64,000 nt of DNA from Symbiodinium natans (GCA_905221605.1 CAJNDS010000369.1:252501-316500); one strand, 5' to 3'. Positions 53,124 to 63,873 are shown, counted from the stretch's first letter. Made by a program: numbers and translations. Notes: a model not told the origin generated them from the sequence alone.

Positions 53124-54486
53124 GCTTCCCCGAGATCGGGCCGAAGCTCCGCGAGCTCCTCCCGGGGCTCCAGCCGCCCTGGCGCGTCTTCACGTCGTTT
53201 TTTTTTTTTTTGTTTGTTTGGTGGTTTTTGGGGTTTAGAGGTTTCGGGGTTTTGGGGTTTAAGGTTGAGGGGTTTTGGGGGTTTTTGGGTTTTTGGGGGT
53301 TTTGGTGGGTTTTAGGGAGGCGGTTTAGGGTTCGGGGGAGGGTTTTCGGGATTTCGGGTTTAGGGGTGTTGGGTTTAGGGTTTAGGGGTTTTGGGTGTTG
53401 TAGGCTTGTAGGGGTTGAGTTAGAGGCTAAGCGGTTTAGGGTTTTAGGCTGATTTGACGGTTCGTAGGGCGTGGTGTGTAGGGTGTTCAGAGTTTTGGGG
53501 CTTAGGGCTTTGGGGTTTAGGGGTGAGGGCTTGCAGGGTTTCTTAGGGTTTGTAGGGGTTGATTAGGCTTTAGGGCTTTGGGGGTTGTCCATTGGGATCC
53601 CATTTAGAAGTGTAGGGTTCAGCGTGCTCAGGGTTTAGGGATTGGGGCTCGGGGTTTGCGACTGGTATTTGGGCGCTTGAGGGCAGCTGCTTTCAACATG
53701 AGTGGAGTGGAAGGGGGGCGCGGGGTGCAGCGCGTTTCTTCATGGTTATAGGGGCTTGGGGGTTTAGGGTTCAGGTGTGGGCGCTGCGCTTCTTTTGGGT
53801 TTCAAAGGGGGGTTAGAACACAACGCCAAACGGGCTCTTGTAAGTTGCGCTGATGTAGCAAGAATAATATGGTATGTTTATTGTATAGCGTGAGGGCTGG
53901 AGAGCTCCTGAAAAAGAGCACCTTTAGGGGTTTGAGTTGTATTCTTTTTTTTGTGCGGAGGTCCCAAGGTTTTTGGGGGGTTTAGGGTTTGGGGTTGTAG
54001 GGTTTTAGGTTTTCGCTTGAGGGCTTTCCGTCCTCAAGCGCCCTCCTTTTTTGAAGCCTTCCTTCGTGCGCCTTCAGACGCCATGTCAAGGTGCCTCTCC
54101 CGGACCTACCTCAGCGTGCTCACGGAGTTCTGCGAGGCAGGGGCCCTTTACTGGGCTCTTGTTTCGAAGGAAACTTACCAAAATGGAGCTATATGATAGC
54201 AAATTAAGTTGTCGCCCCAAGCCCCTGAACCCTATTTAACTTGTCTGTGATTGTGCTTCAAGTAACGAATTGTTTTTCTTAGGGGGCGGGATCCCTTACG
54301 AAACAAGTAGGATGCCTTTGTTGCTTGACTAAACTATACTGGCAAACCTACTAAACGCTTTGCTCTAAACCCCTTGAACCCTTACAACCCTCAAACCCTA
54401 AATCCCCGAAAAAAGCCCCGAACCCTTGCAACCCTCAACCCCTAAACCCTCGCAAACCCCTAAACCTAAACCCTAAACCCTAAACC

Positions 54487-54574
<88 letters not shown>

Positions 54575-57019
54575 GCCCTCAACCCCCAACCCTAAACCCT
54601 AAACCCTAAACCCTAAACCCTAAACCCTAAACCCTAAACCCTAAACCCTAAACCCTAAACCCTAAACACTAACATCGAGCCCCAGCCTGCAGCCTGCTGT
54701 CAGCAGGCGATTCTCAGGGATGACGCCCGGAAGGCCTTGCGGGTTGCTACAATAAACAGCAAGAGGGTTTTTGGGGTTTAGGGTTTAGGGGTTTAGGGGT
54801 CTGGGGGTCAGGGGTCTAATAACCAGCAAGAGGGTGTTTTGGGTTTCGGGTTTGTGGGTGTAGGGGTCTAGGGGGTTTAGGGGTGTAGTGGTTTAGGGGC
54901 TTAGGGGTTCAGGGTTCAGATGTTTTGGGCTAAGGGGACTCTCGCGCGGGTAGGACCTGACCACCCTCATGCCATGGAAGGAAGGTTTAGGATGCAGGGT
55001 TTGGAGTTTAGGGTTTAGGGTTTTAGTGGTTTAGAGGGGGGCTGAGAGTCTAAGCGGCCTAGTGTTCAACAACACCTGCCGTGAAGCGGAGACCAACTGT
55101 TCCCTGAAAACTCCTCAGTTCTAAACCCCGCACCCCTACATTCCTGGACCTCTCAAGCCCCAGCGCCTAAACTCAAAAAGCACCCTCAACCACCCTAAGC
55201 CCTGAATCTCGAATGAACCCCTTTAAACCCTACGCGCTAAACCCTAAACCCTAACATCCCTAAAATCCCCCCCCCCCCCCCCCCCCCCCCTCAGCCCACT
55301 TCCAAACGTGTCTAATCGCAGTCCCTGCAAAACAACCCCTCCGCCGTGAGGCCGCTTTGCTGGGGGGGGGGGGGGGAGGGAGGGGGCATGGGAGGGCTTG
55401 GGGGTCGCGAAGGATAAACGGATTCAGGGTGGAAGGATGTGTGGCGCGCGCATCCTTTAGAGCAAGGGTTTGTAGAGGAAATTTCGGTCAAGAGGATGGT
55501 GGGTTCAGACAGCCGAGCTGTCTGGACTTTGCAAGCAGCATTGCTACTATTTCGCCCTGCAAAGGCGTAAAATTTGATGCAGATGTTGAACCCCTACACC
55601 CTGAACCCTGAACCCTCTCAACCCTGATCTCCGAACCTTGGTTATAAATGATTCCAGGAGTTGCTGACTGGCATTCGGAGCCCCTGTGGCCCTGTGGGGG
55701 CCTCTCTCCTTGTCATCGCCGCACACCTAAACCACCTAAACTGGGGTCATGGCCGCGTCGGGAGCGCGTGTGCTCGGACCGTGAGTGGTGGGCGGCACAT
55801 TTGCCGCCTGTACCTCAGTGGTACGTGTTGAAGAGCGGATTCTCTTCTTGGTTCAGATGACTCGAACCTTGCCGCACGCCATAGGTATGAGTGCAACTCA
55901 CCAGCCAAAGTGACTCAAGCAGCCTTGGACAAACGAAAGGCCTTGCGCACCCCGGCGGAGTGGCGTCTCGACCAGCATATTGTGCTGAGACCATGTTTCC
56001 TGTGGCGACAGCAGGACCACGGTTGCTGGCCCTACCGCTGCCATACTTCTTTATGCGAGCCTTGCAAGGACAATAGCCCGAATAACCCTCATAACCCTAA
56101 GCCTAATGATCCCGGCGACTTTAAGAACCCTGATAGCCCGAATATCCCCAATAACCTGAGTAACGCTAAGAACCCTCATAACCCCTAAGAACCCCAGCAA
56201 TCAGAATAGCCCCAATAACCCTTAACCCTAAACCCTAAACCCTTAACCCTAAACCCTAGACCCGAAACCCTAAACCCGAAACCCTAAACCCCAAACCCTA
56301 AACCCTAAACCCCAATGACCCACTAACCCAGTCCTCCCCTCTGAGCCCGAAACCCTGGCCAGGAGGCGCAGTCGAAGGGATCCTCGAAGTCCGGCCCGGG
56401 CCCCCCAGCCATGCGTAGAGGATTTGGGGTTTAGGGTTTAGGGTTTAGGGTTTAGGGTTTAGGGGCTTGTTTAGGACGGTTCAGGGCAACAGGGTTTCGG
56501 GATGTTTGTTTTTCGTTTTTTTCTGGTGGTGTGCTTCCAGTGTTCGGGATGAGGGTTTCAGGCAGGGTGTTGGGCTTTGATGGCAGGGGGTTAGGATGTC
56601 ACGGAGGAGCGATGAAGCCCCGAACCCACGGGCTTCAGTCAGGGTTTAGGGTTTAGGGTTTGGGGTTTAGGGTTTAGGGTTTAGGGTTTTTTATGGTTTA
56701 CGGCTTAGGGGGATTCATTCTAGCTGAAGGGGCCAGATAGAATATCCCACTCGCTGGGCACAGGCGGACAAGACGGAGACATCCAGAAAAGATGGAATGT
56801 GAAGCTATGCCCGAAACTCCGCTATATCCCAAACCCTAAACTGTGATTTTTTTACGCGCCCTGACGAAATCCCCGAAATCCCAGAGCCCTAACTTGTCAC
56901 TTCTAAGCCCTCTGAAACCTGACGTGCCTCACAGCCCTAGATCTCTCTCCGCCACCTGAGGGCGCCGGGACTGGCAGATGCCGCGCGTGCTGAGGATGTG
57001 CCCAATCTCCTCAGGCCAG
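53124..57019 (+). CDS. Candidate exon series, unknown protein(s)
   Basis: About 53135-53196 (IGPKLRELLPGLQPPWRVFT; GT donor), 54078-54136 (MSRCLSRTYLSVLTEFCE; GC donor), 54693-54742 (CCQQAILRDDARKALR; GT donor), 55321 to about 55360 (SLQNNPSAVRPLCW; acceptor TCTAATCGCAG with a branch-like TCTAAT), 56363 to about 56421 (EAQSKGSSKSGPGPPAMRRG) and 56978-57019 (AARAEDVPNLLRP; GT donor). All on + with typical high third-position GC. Amphipathic helices suggest a soluble protein; no family is recognised. It may be one gene or two, and may continue into 57410. Long gaps between exons hold TTTAGGG/GGTTTTTGGGG-type repeats (53213-53560), CCCTCAA arrays and spacer. Confidence 0.35.
54476..54668. repeat. 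CCCTCAA block inside a CCCTAAA array
   Basis: About 15 CCCTCAA units (54486-54590) between CCCTAAA units. Variant-pure block, like those at 1430-1660 and 46607-46680. Confidence 0.9.
54751..54840. repeat. TTTAGGG/GGGGTTT block bounded by a diverged direct repeat
   Basis: ATAAACAGCAAGAGGGTTTT (54752 on) recurs as ATAACCAGCAAGAGGGTGTT at about 54819, with only TTTAGGG-like sequence between. Fourth case of telomere-type DNA between duplicated unique sequence. Confidence 0.6.
55640..56190 (+). other. Unique open region, Cys/His-rich frame, unknown
   Basis: A frame from 55910 (MTQAALDKRKALRTPAEWRL) continues with C-x-LWRQQDHGCWPYRCHTSLC-type spacing, then Asn/Pro-rich sequence made from degenerate AACCCTNATAACCC repeats (56080-56190). 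A preceding frame (55648-55860) is also Cys/Trp-rich. It could be a remnant of an inserted gene or part of the neighbouring exon series. Confidence 0.25.
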
Positions 57020-57409
57020 GTCATATGCTAGGACCGGGAGTAGGCCTTTTGTTTTTTAGGGTTGGGGTTCCCGTATAGTCCCTTAAAACCACAAGGGTAC
57101 CCCTTTATTCCTAGGTTACTCCGGGTCTAGTATGACTGGGTTTAGTGTTGGGTGACTTACCTAAACGCTAAAGCAAGGATCATGTGGGAACATGGCTCAC
57201 CAGCCTCGTCAATGCTTACCCGCATATTCCTCTGCCTCTTGTGTCCCAGGGGGCTTGATCTGGGACACCCCTTTGCAGGTTGGCATTGGGGACCATGCAA
57301 AAAATTTTCAAAGTCCTACATCCCAATCCCCCGCAAACCTCCTAACCCTCAACCCTAAACCCTAAACCTCAAACCCTAAACCCTATACCCTAAGCCCTAA
57401 ACTCCAAAG

Positions 57410-60400
57410 ATGGTGCTGCCGGGAGGCCTCTTCTGCGAGGACGCGCGGCTGCAGACTCACATGGCAGGGGCCCCCGCGGGCGACGTTCGGTTTGTTTCGG
57501 GGTGTTGGGACGCAGGTTCAGGGTGTCGGGTTTAGGTTGGGAGGTTCGCCCTTATACTAGGAGTCCTTACTGGGAATTATAGTAGCCCCTAGTATCATCC
57601 TTTTTCAGGACTGTTAGTAGAAGGAGGAACATCCCAACCTTAGGGCTTAGAGTTCGAGGGTTTCCGGCTGTTGGAAGTTCTGCGTTGTGGCTTTTGGGGG
57701 CACTGTCCCTTCTCGGTGACCTGGAGGCGCAAGGCCTTAACTGGGTCATGGTTGAAAATCATTCTACATGTTTATGAATTCTTAAACCCAATAAGGAACA
57801 CACATGATGATTTTTTACATAGTGCCCCAACAAGGGTGCAGATGAAGGCCCTAAAGCCCACAAGCCTTCAACCCTCAACACTAAGCGAGTCCTCCTAGCC
57901 CCCTCCTGCCATACAACCTCAGGCTTTAAAGCCCTTCAAGCCCGAATCCCGAAACCCCCTAAACCCCCAAAGCCAACCCTAAACCCTAAACCCTAAACCC
58001 TAAGTTAACCCTAAACCCTAAACCCTAAACCCTAAACCTGATAAGCTGCATCCCCCAGCCCTCTCGGGCCCTTTTGAGGCGGATCTGACCTGGGCGGCCG
58101 TGTCCCTGGCCTTAGCCATGCTCCCAGCCGAGCTACAGGAGCGCCACGCTGCATTTTTTGTTGGCGACGGTTTAGGGTTCAGGGTTTTGGGTTTTGGGTT
58201 TTGGGGTTTTGGGTTTAGGGTTTTAGGGTTTTTAGGGGGTTTAGGGTTTAGGTTTGGAGGCCAACATGTAGCGAGGTGCTTGGGCTTGGGCTTTGGGGTT
58301 GAGCTTCATGTGCCACGAGTTGCAGATTCAAGCCTTCGCGGTCGCCAGGTAGGTCTTCATCGTGTAGGAGGCTTCTCACCACCCGTACAGGCCTTACAGG
58401 AAACCCTGAACCCTAAACACAGCCCGGAAGCTAAGGACCCGACACCCCGACACAAAAGTACCCTGAGCCCTAAATCCAGCACCGGAAGACTTCTTTCGAG
58501 TACCCTCAGATTGAAGGTGGAGGGGAAGCGTTTAAGATTTAGGATTGGGGGTGCTCTTTGGGTGTATGGTGAACCCTGAACACCCCCAAAAGTAATAAAC
58601 GAATAAAGAAATAGACGCGTAACGCAAATTTCCCTAAAACCCTACCCTAAAACCCATAAACCCGAAACCCTAAACCCTAACACCGAATACCCTAACTCCT
58701 AAACTCCAAACAACTCCTTCTGCCTCTCTTGGCGCGAGAGGACCTTCTGGGCACTCTGCAGCTGGAGGTGCGATGGGCGCATGCTAAGACCCTCCCAGAG
58801 ACAGGGATTCAGCTTCCCCCTAAACCCGAAGCCCTAAACCCTAAGCCCTAAACCCTGAGCCCTAAACCCTGAGCACTAAACCCTGAGCACTTGAAGCCCT
58901 GAATCCTGCAGCAAGCAGCCTGAAGTCCAAAACCCCATTGCGGCCGCGTTCCGCGACTGCAGGCCGAGTACGCCCGAGTACGCCCGAGTACGCCCGAGTA
59001 CGCCCGAGTACGCCCGAGTACGCCCGAGTACGCCCGAGTACGCCCGAGTACGCCCGAGTCATGCCCGAGTCATGCCCGAGTCATACCCGGTCATACCCGG
59101 TCATACCCGGTCATACCCGGGCATACCCGGGCATACCCGGGCATACCCGGGCATACCCGGGCAGACCCGGTCATACCCGGTCATACCCGGGCAAACCCGG
59201 GCATACCCGGTCATACCCGGTCATACCCGGGCATACCCGGTCATGCCCGGTCATACCCGGTCATACCCGGTCATACCCGGTCATACCCAAGCAAACCCGG
59301 GCATACCCGGGCATACCCGGTCACACCCGGTCATACCCGGTCATACCCGGTCATACCCGGTCATACCCGGTCATACCCGGTCATACCGTCCCGTGGTTTT
59401 CCGCAGTCGCGGTTTCCCGTTACAGTGCAAAACCCTGAGGTCTGAATGCCTCAAACCCATATACCCTGAGCCCTAGCGCCCTACAACCCTAGAACCCGGA
59501 ACCCCAAAAACCCCCAAAACCCTCAGCCCAAAACCCTAAACCCCGAAACCCCTAAACCCCGAACATGTCCCCACCGCTCGGCAGATGTGCGTCTTCCAGA
59601 CGCGCGAGTTCCCGGTGTACCAGGCTGCGCTCGCGCAGCGGCAGCTCAAAGCAGGGGCTCCCAAACTCGGGTTACGGATTTAGGGTTTAGGGGGTTTAGG
59701 TTTAGGGTTTAGGGTTTAGGGTTTAGGGTTTAGGGTTTAGGGTTTTGGGTTTTGGGTTTAGGGTTTCGGGTTAGAAGGCTCAAAGCCCCGAGCCCAAAGT
59801 AGGACGCAAAGTCTTGCGGCCTTGAAGCGCCCTTTTCGTGCGGTCCTGTCCCAGAAGCACACGCCCACTCCAAAAGCACAGGCCTTGAACCCCCCCCCTC
59901 CCCTCCTCCAGAAGTCTATCCCCAACATGCCCCCAAATACACAAGGAGCACCTCAATACGAAGGCCTGCAAAGGCCTTGAGCCACTACCTAAGACCCTCT
60001 TGAATTGCCTACATGTTTATGGGTTATACCGTATCATACCTACTAACTCAGGCTGGTTCCTAGTAAACTGTAGGTAAATTGAGTCCCAAGCAAGCCCTAA
60101 GCCCTAAGCCCTAAGCCCTAAGCCTTAAGCCCTAAGCCCTAAACCGTAAACCGTAAACCCTAAACCCTAGCACCCGAAAAACGCGGCAGCCTGCACGGAG
60201 CCGCCCCAGGTGGCCGGGCCACCGAAGTTCGAAGCGGACCGAGGCCAAAGCGCAAAAACCATGCAGACCCTGAACCCTGCGCCATAGACCCTAAACCCGA
60301 TAAACCCTGTAAACCCTATAACCCTATAAACCCGACAAACCCTATAACCCAAAAAACCCTAAACCCTCAAGCCTAAACCCTAAATCCTAAACCCTAAACC

Positions 60401-61501
60401 CTAAACCCTAAACCCTAAACCCCTAAACCCCTAAACCCCTAAACCCCAAACCCCAAACCCTAAACCCTAAACCCTAAACCCTAAACCCTAAACCCTAAAC
60501 CCTAACGCAGAGCTATAAGCCCCAAGCCCTGCAGGCCGAGTCGCCTCGAGGAGCGCCGGCTCCGGCGGCTTCGACTGGGCCTGGGGCCCAGGTAGGGTTT
60601 TGGGTTTGGTGGTTGAGGGTTTAGGGTTCGGGGTTTAGGGCTAGGGTTTAGGGCTAGGGTTTAGGGTTTAGGGTTTAGGGTTTCGGGTTGAGGGTTGAGG
60701 GTTTAGGGGCTGCAGGTCACTGAGTCCAGTCCGGACGCTTGATGGCCGTAGGCAAAACCATGCCTGAATGAAGACGAGCGAAAATTTCAGCAGGGAGGGC
60801 TGTGGTAGTGTTAAAACCCTAAACCCTAAACCCTCAAGACGCTGATAAATAGAAATTGTATGTGATCTGATTCTAAACGTACAACCCCTTCCCCGAACAA
60901 AATTCCAAAAACCATCTAAGTAAAGTGATCCAAAACGCCCTTGGCTGCAAAATAGTCGACTTAGTTGACCAAGGCTTCAAAAGCCTTCAGAGGCCCAAAA
61001 TTTCAACTGAAACAAGGCTTCAAAGGCCTTAAGAGGCCTCACAATTTCAACTTACAGGGCAAGCAAAACAAAAAACTTTCGCTCAAAACTCCGGACCTGA
61101 ACCCTATACAATTTCCATACAAAACCCGCCCAAAACCCGCCCCAAACTCCGGACAGGACTACACAATTTCTACGAAAGCAAAAAAGAAAACTCGCCCAAA
61201 ACTTTCGCCCAAAACTTTCGCCCAAAACTTTCGCCCAAAACCCGCCCAAAACCCGCCCAAAACTCCGGACACAAACCCTATACAATTTCTATAAACCCTA
61301 AACCCTAAACCCTAAACCCTAAACCCTAAACCCTAAACCCTAAACCCTAAACCCTAAACCCTAAACCCTAAAGGTGCCTAGAAAGCAGGCTGAAGCCCTG
61401 TAAGCCCTTCTCGGCCCTACAACCCTTCACAGTGCGAGCGATGCACAAGACAGTACCCCTCCTTCTGCATAAGACCGCTGTCCGGAGCCATCAGAGGCTA
61501 G
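57410..61501 (+). CDS. Multi-exon protein of unknown family with a C-terminal CxxC tail
   Basis: Exons: 57410-57489 (MVLPGGLFCEDARLQTHMAG), 58059-58169 (FEADLTWAAVSLALAMLPAE), 58326-58348 (SSLRGRQ; donor GTAGGT), 58741 to about 58815 (DLLGTLQLEVRWAHAKTLPE), 59585-59650 (MCVFQTREFPVYQAALAQRQ), 60190 to about 60257 (CTEPPQVAGPPKFEADRGQS), 60535-60591 (AESPRGAPAPAASTGPGAQ; donor GTAGGG), 61433-61501 (CERCTRQYPSFCIRPLSGAI then TAG). Phases match at 58169/58326/58741 and 60591/61433. CERC...YPSFC may bind metal. The Met at 57410 could be the start. Introns hold a MITE, the 10-bp satellite and a TIR element, and show inverted telomere-like ends. Confidence 0.55.
57534..57640. repeat. MITE-like inverted-repeat element, copy 7
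   Basis: AGGTTGGGAGGTTCGCCCTT at the left and GAGGAACATCCCAACCT at the right; core CTTATACTAGGAGTCCTTAC against AGGACTGTTAGTAGAAG. Lies in the first intron of the 57410 gene. Confidence 0.8.
58963..59387. repeat. 10-bp satellite: CGAGTACGCC then CGGTCATACC/CGGGCATACC
   Basis: About ten CGAGTACGCC units (58963-59058), 2-3 transitional CGAGTCATGC units, then about 30 units alternating CGGTCATACC and CGGGCATACC. The 10-bp period gives decapeptide frames on both strands (RVRPSTPEYA; ARAYSGVLGRT-like) that are by-products. The array is bracketed by near-inverted CCGCGACTGCAGG (58951) and CCGCAGTCGCGG (59401). Confidence 0.9.
60003..60078. repeat. Short inverted repeat
   Basis: AATTGCCTACA (60003 on) pairs imperfectly with TGTAGGTAAATT (ending about 60078) around a CCTACTAACTCAGG loop. 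Possibly another foldback remnant. Confidence 0.4.
60844..61294. mobile_element. TIR element, family 2, copy 2
   Basis: Begins GATAAATAGAAATTGTA and ends TACAATTTCTATA, like the copy at 39496-39800. It is longer because of internal units (AAAACTTTCGCCC, AAAACCCGCCC, and a near-duplicate AAGGCTTCAAA..GGCC segment at 60970-61040). Internal extra copies of the end motif (CTATACAATTTCCATAC at about 61105; ACACAATTTCTACG at about 61166) suggest nested or tandem growth. Confidence 0.7.
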
Positions 61502-62210
61502 GCCCTTGGCACATTTTTTCCCTTATTGGGTTCTAGGGGATCATGTGATGATATCTTGGAATATTTTTCAGGGGGCTCTAAGGGCCCTCCTAGGAGGTCA
61601 GTGACCTTCTTCACCGCCATTGTCCGGGCTCGGCTGGTTTCTGCCGAGACATAACGTGGCTAAGACAAACAGTACCGCTCCATATGTTTACGTGTATATC
61701 CTGAGTCGCAGAACTCCCGACCGCTCGTTGTCTTATACTCACGGCTGCCTGAGTCAGAGGCAGCGCAGCACCCGAAACATCCCGAGAACCATCAAAACGC
61801 TGAAAGAAACCCTCAACAATCTTAAAGTAACCCCTTAAATTTAGAAGCACCCAAAAGTCCCCTGGCAGCCTTTCAAAAACACACACAAAGAACCCTGAAA
61901 AGAGCCCTTAGGCAACCCATGCCATTAAGTTCCCATGAAACCCACCGAGGTCCGGAAGCAGTGGGGGCCCTGGGCTTTCGACTTGAAACTTCTCGCTTGA
62001 AAGGATAGCGGCTTTTTCAGGAAGCTCTTGGGGTTTAAAGGCCCAAGCGTTCCAGGGGTGAACATCTTCTTGGGGCAAGCTCAGGGTCTGCGACCCCAAG
62101 CCCCTAACCTCCAAACCCTAAACCCTAAACCCTAAACCCTAATCCCTAAACCCTGAACCCTAAACCCCTCCTCCTCCCCCTCCTCCTCCTAATCCTCCTC
62201 CTCTTGGCAG
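61502..62210. other. Spacer; no gene seen
   Basis: Mostly unique sequence without heptamers until 62110-62170 (CCCTAAA), followed by a CTCCTC polypyrimidine run before the acceptor at 62210. Small frames on both strands at 61611-61886 are unsupported. Confidence 0.5.
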
Positions 62211-63873
62211 GAACCAGCCTCAGGATCGCCTGGAGCGGTTGCAGGCCTTCATGAACACGGCCCAGGCCCCCCTTGTCTTTTATGTATACACACACATATA
62301 TGGGTTGCGTTCAAAATTCGCGTGTCTGCTCAGTTACTTTAAATTACATAAATTGGTTTGGCCGGTCTATTTTCATGTCTTTGCTATAAGGCGGCACCGA
62401 GGGGGATCCCCTAAAACCCCAGTGTGGCGCTAGGAAAACGCTAAGTTCGCTCTAGGTAAAATCAACAAACATTATTTCAAATTTCGCATGTCACCACTAA
62501 GCGAACCCAACAGAGATTGATTGAGAAGGCCCAGCCAGGCGCACCACCCGAAATATGCGTACAACATCCGGGGTGGTGTAAAAACCCCGCGCCTCTTCGT
62601 TATGAATTGAAGGGGCCCCTGTTGCCAGGATAGAGGTTCTTCTGGGAAAAATGATGACAAGAAAGAAACGATATTCTTGCTATACTTGGTACATTTGCTG
62701 CTCCTGGCTTGTTTTCGTCGTTCATCACGCCGTAGTATCAGATCTTGGAAAATCCGGCACAGTGTTGTGCGCTAGCGCCGCGCTAGCACGGCGCTAGTAA
62801 AATGTCAACGCAACCCCCCCCGGCAGACCATGGCCCATTCCTCCTCTAGCAGGCCACAAAGGAACACCATAGAACCGAGAGTGCTATGCTTGCTGGAGCT
62901 CGAGCCCGCAAGTGGCGACAGCGGAGAAACCTTCGCTCGTGCCAGAACTCCAGCAGTAGCAGTATGTAGCAGTAACACTAGCAGTTTTTGTGACGACTCG
63001 TCCGACAGCAGCGCCTGAAAAATGGTCCGCGCTAGCACCCTTTCTAGGAAATCATGCTTGGATCCTTCAAATGTCGCGTTTGCTACTCCATCTCAATCAG
63101 CTTCTTTTTCCTTCAGGACATAAGGCGGCACCGAGGGAGTTCCGATTTAACGTCATTTTCGGGAAGAAGCATTTTGACAACAACCCATATATATATATAT
63201 GCCATATATATATATATGTTATACATATAAGTTGTGTGTGAGAATATGAATAAAAAAAAGAATAGATAAATAAATGAATAAGCAAATAAACAAATAAATG
63301 TAAATATGAATATAAATATAAAGATATAAATATAAATGTTTAAATATAAATATAAATATCACTATATATATATATAGATATTTATATATTCAGTACCTCT
63401 GAGTATTCATACTTTTGGTATGATTATTGTTAGTTTTTGTGTTCAGGGTGTGCGCATGCGCATGTGTGTGTGTGTGTGTGTCTGTAAAGGTTGAGAGGGT
63501 TTAAAGGGTTTAGAGGGTTAAGACGGTTTGTCCGGGTGGGGGCAGGGTTTGGGGTTTGTGGAGTGTAGGGCTAATTGTTTTTTTTTTAAATCCTGTCTTT
63601 TCTTGCTTGCCCTAAAATCCAGATCCTAAACGCTAGACCCTAAACCCTAAACGCTATACGTACCTTATGCCCTATGCCCTATACTCCATACCCTGTACCC
63701 TGCAACCTAGACCCTGTACCCTGTACCCCATGGCCCTGTACCCTGTACCCTATGACCCTAAACCCTGCGCCCCAAACGTGTGTTTGGGTCTAAGTCAGGC
63801 CACAGCCTCTGGCGGCTACGCCCTGCAGGGCGCGGCAAAGCAACTGACCATCAAGCCCATGTGGGGAGCTCAA
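62211..63873 (+). CDS. Partial gene: two candidate exons
   Basis: 62211 to about 62275 (NQPQDRLERLQAFMNTAQAP; acceptor CTCTTGGCAG after a long polypyrimidine tract) and 63799-63873 (ATASGGYALQGAAKQLTIKP; acceptor AAGTCAG, donor GTAGGA). Both have high third-position GC. The interval between them contains a non-heptamer repeat region (62387-63135) and AT-rich microsatellites. Whether the two exons belong together is inference; the gene continues beyond the window. Confidence 0.4.
62387..63135. repeat. Region bounded by direct repeats TAAGGCGGCACCGAGGG
   Basis: ATAAGGCGGCACCGAGGG occurs at about 62387 and again at about 63119, 730 bp apart in the same orientation. Between them are palindromic GCGCTAGCGCCGCGCTAGCA (62769 on) and GCGCTAGC (63023), and a 62-codon frame (62830-63018). 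This could be a short mobile element with terminal direct repeats; no transposase or reverse transcriptase is visible. Confidence 0.45.
63186..63480. repeat. AT-rich microsatellites and (GT)n
   Basis: (TA)n at 63186-63220 and 63363-63390, AAATA-type repeats (63245-63360), then (GT)n near 63463-63482. No coding signal. Confidence 0.9.
63604..63775. repeat. Degenerate telomere-like block (CCCTGTA/CCCTATG variants)
   Basis: Heptamers such as CCCTGTA, CCCTATG and CCCTATA replace CCCTAAA. It immediately precedes the last exon, at the usual 3'-intron position. Confidence 0.8.

Noticed and set aside
58963-59387. CRISPR-like array
   Set aside because: The repeats are contiguous 10-mers with no unique spacers, in a eukaryotic intron.
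58862-59476. Frames of 134-166 codons across the 10-bp satellite
   Set aside because: Decapeptide repeats in several frames on both strands are expected from a 10-bp tandem repeat; no start or splice support.
62830-63018. 62-codon Ser-rich frame as a gene
   Set aside because: No homology recognised, no splice edges, and it lies inside a probable repeat segment.
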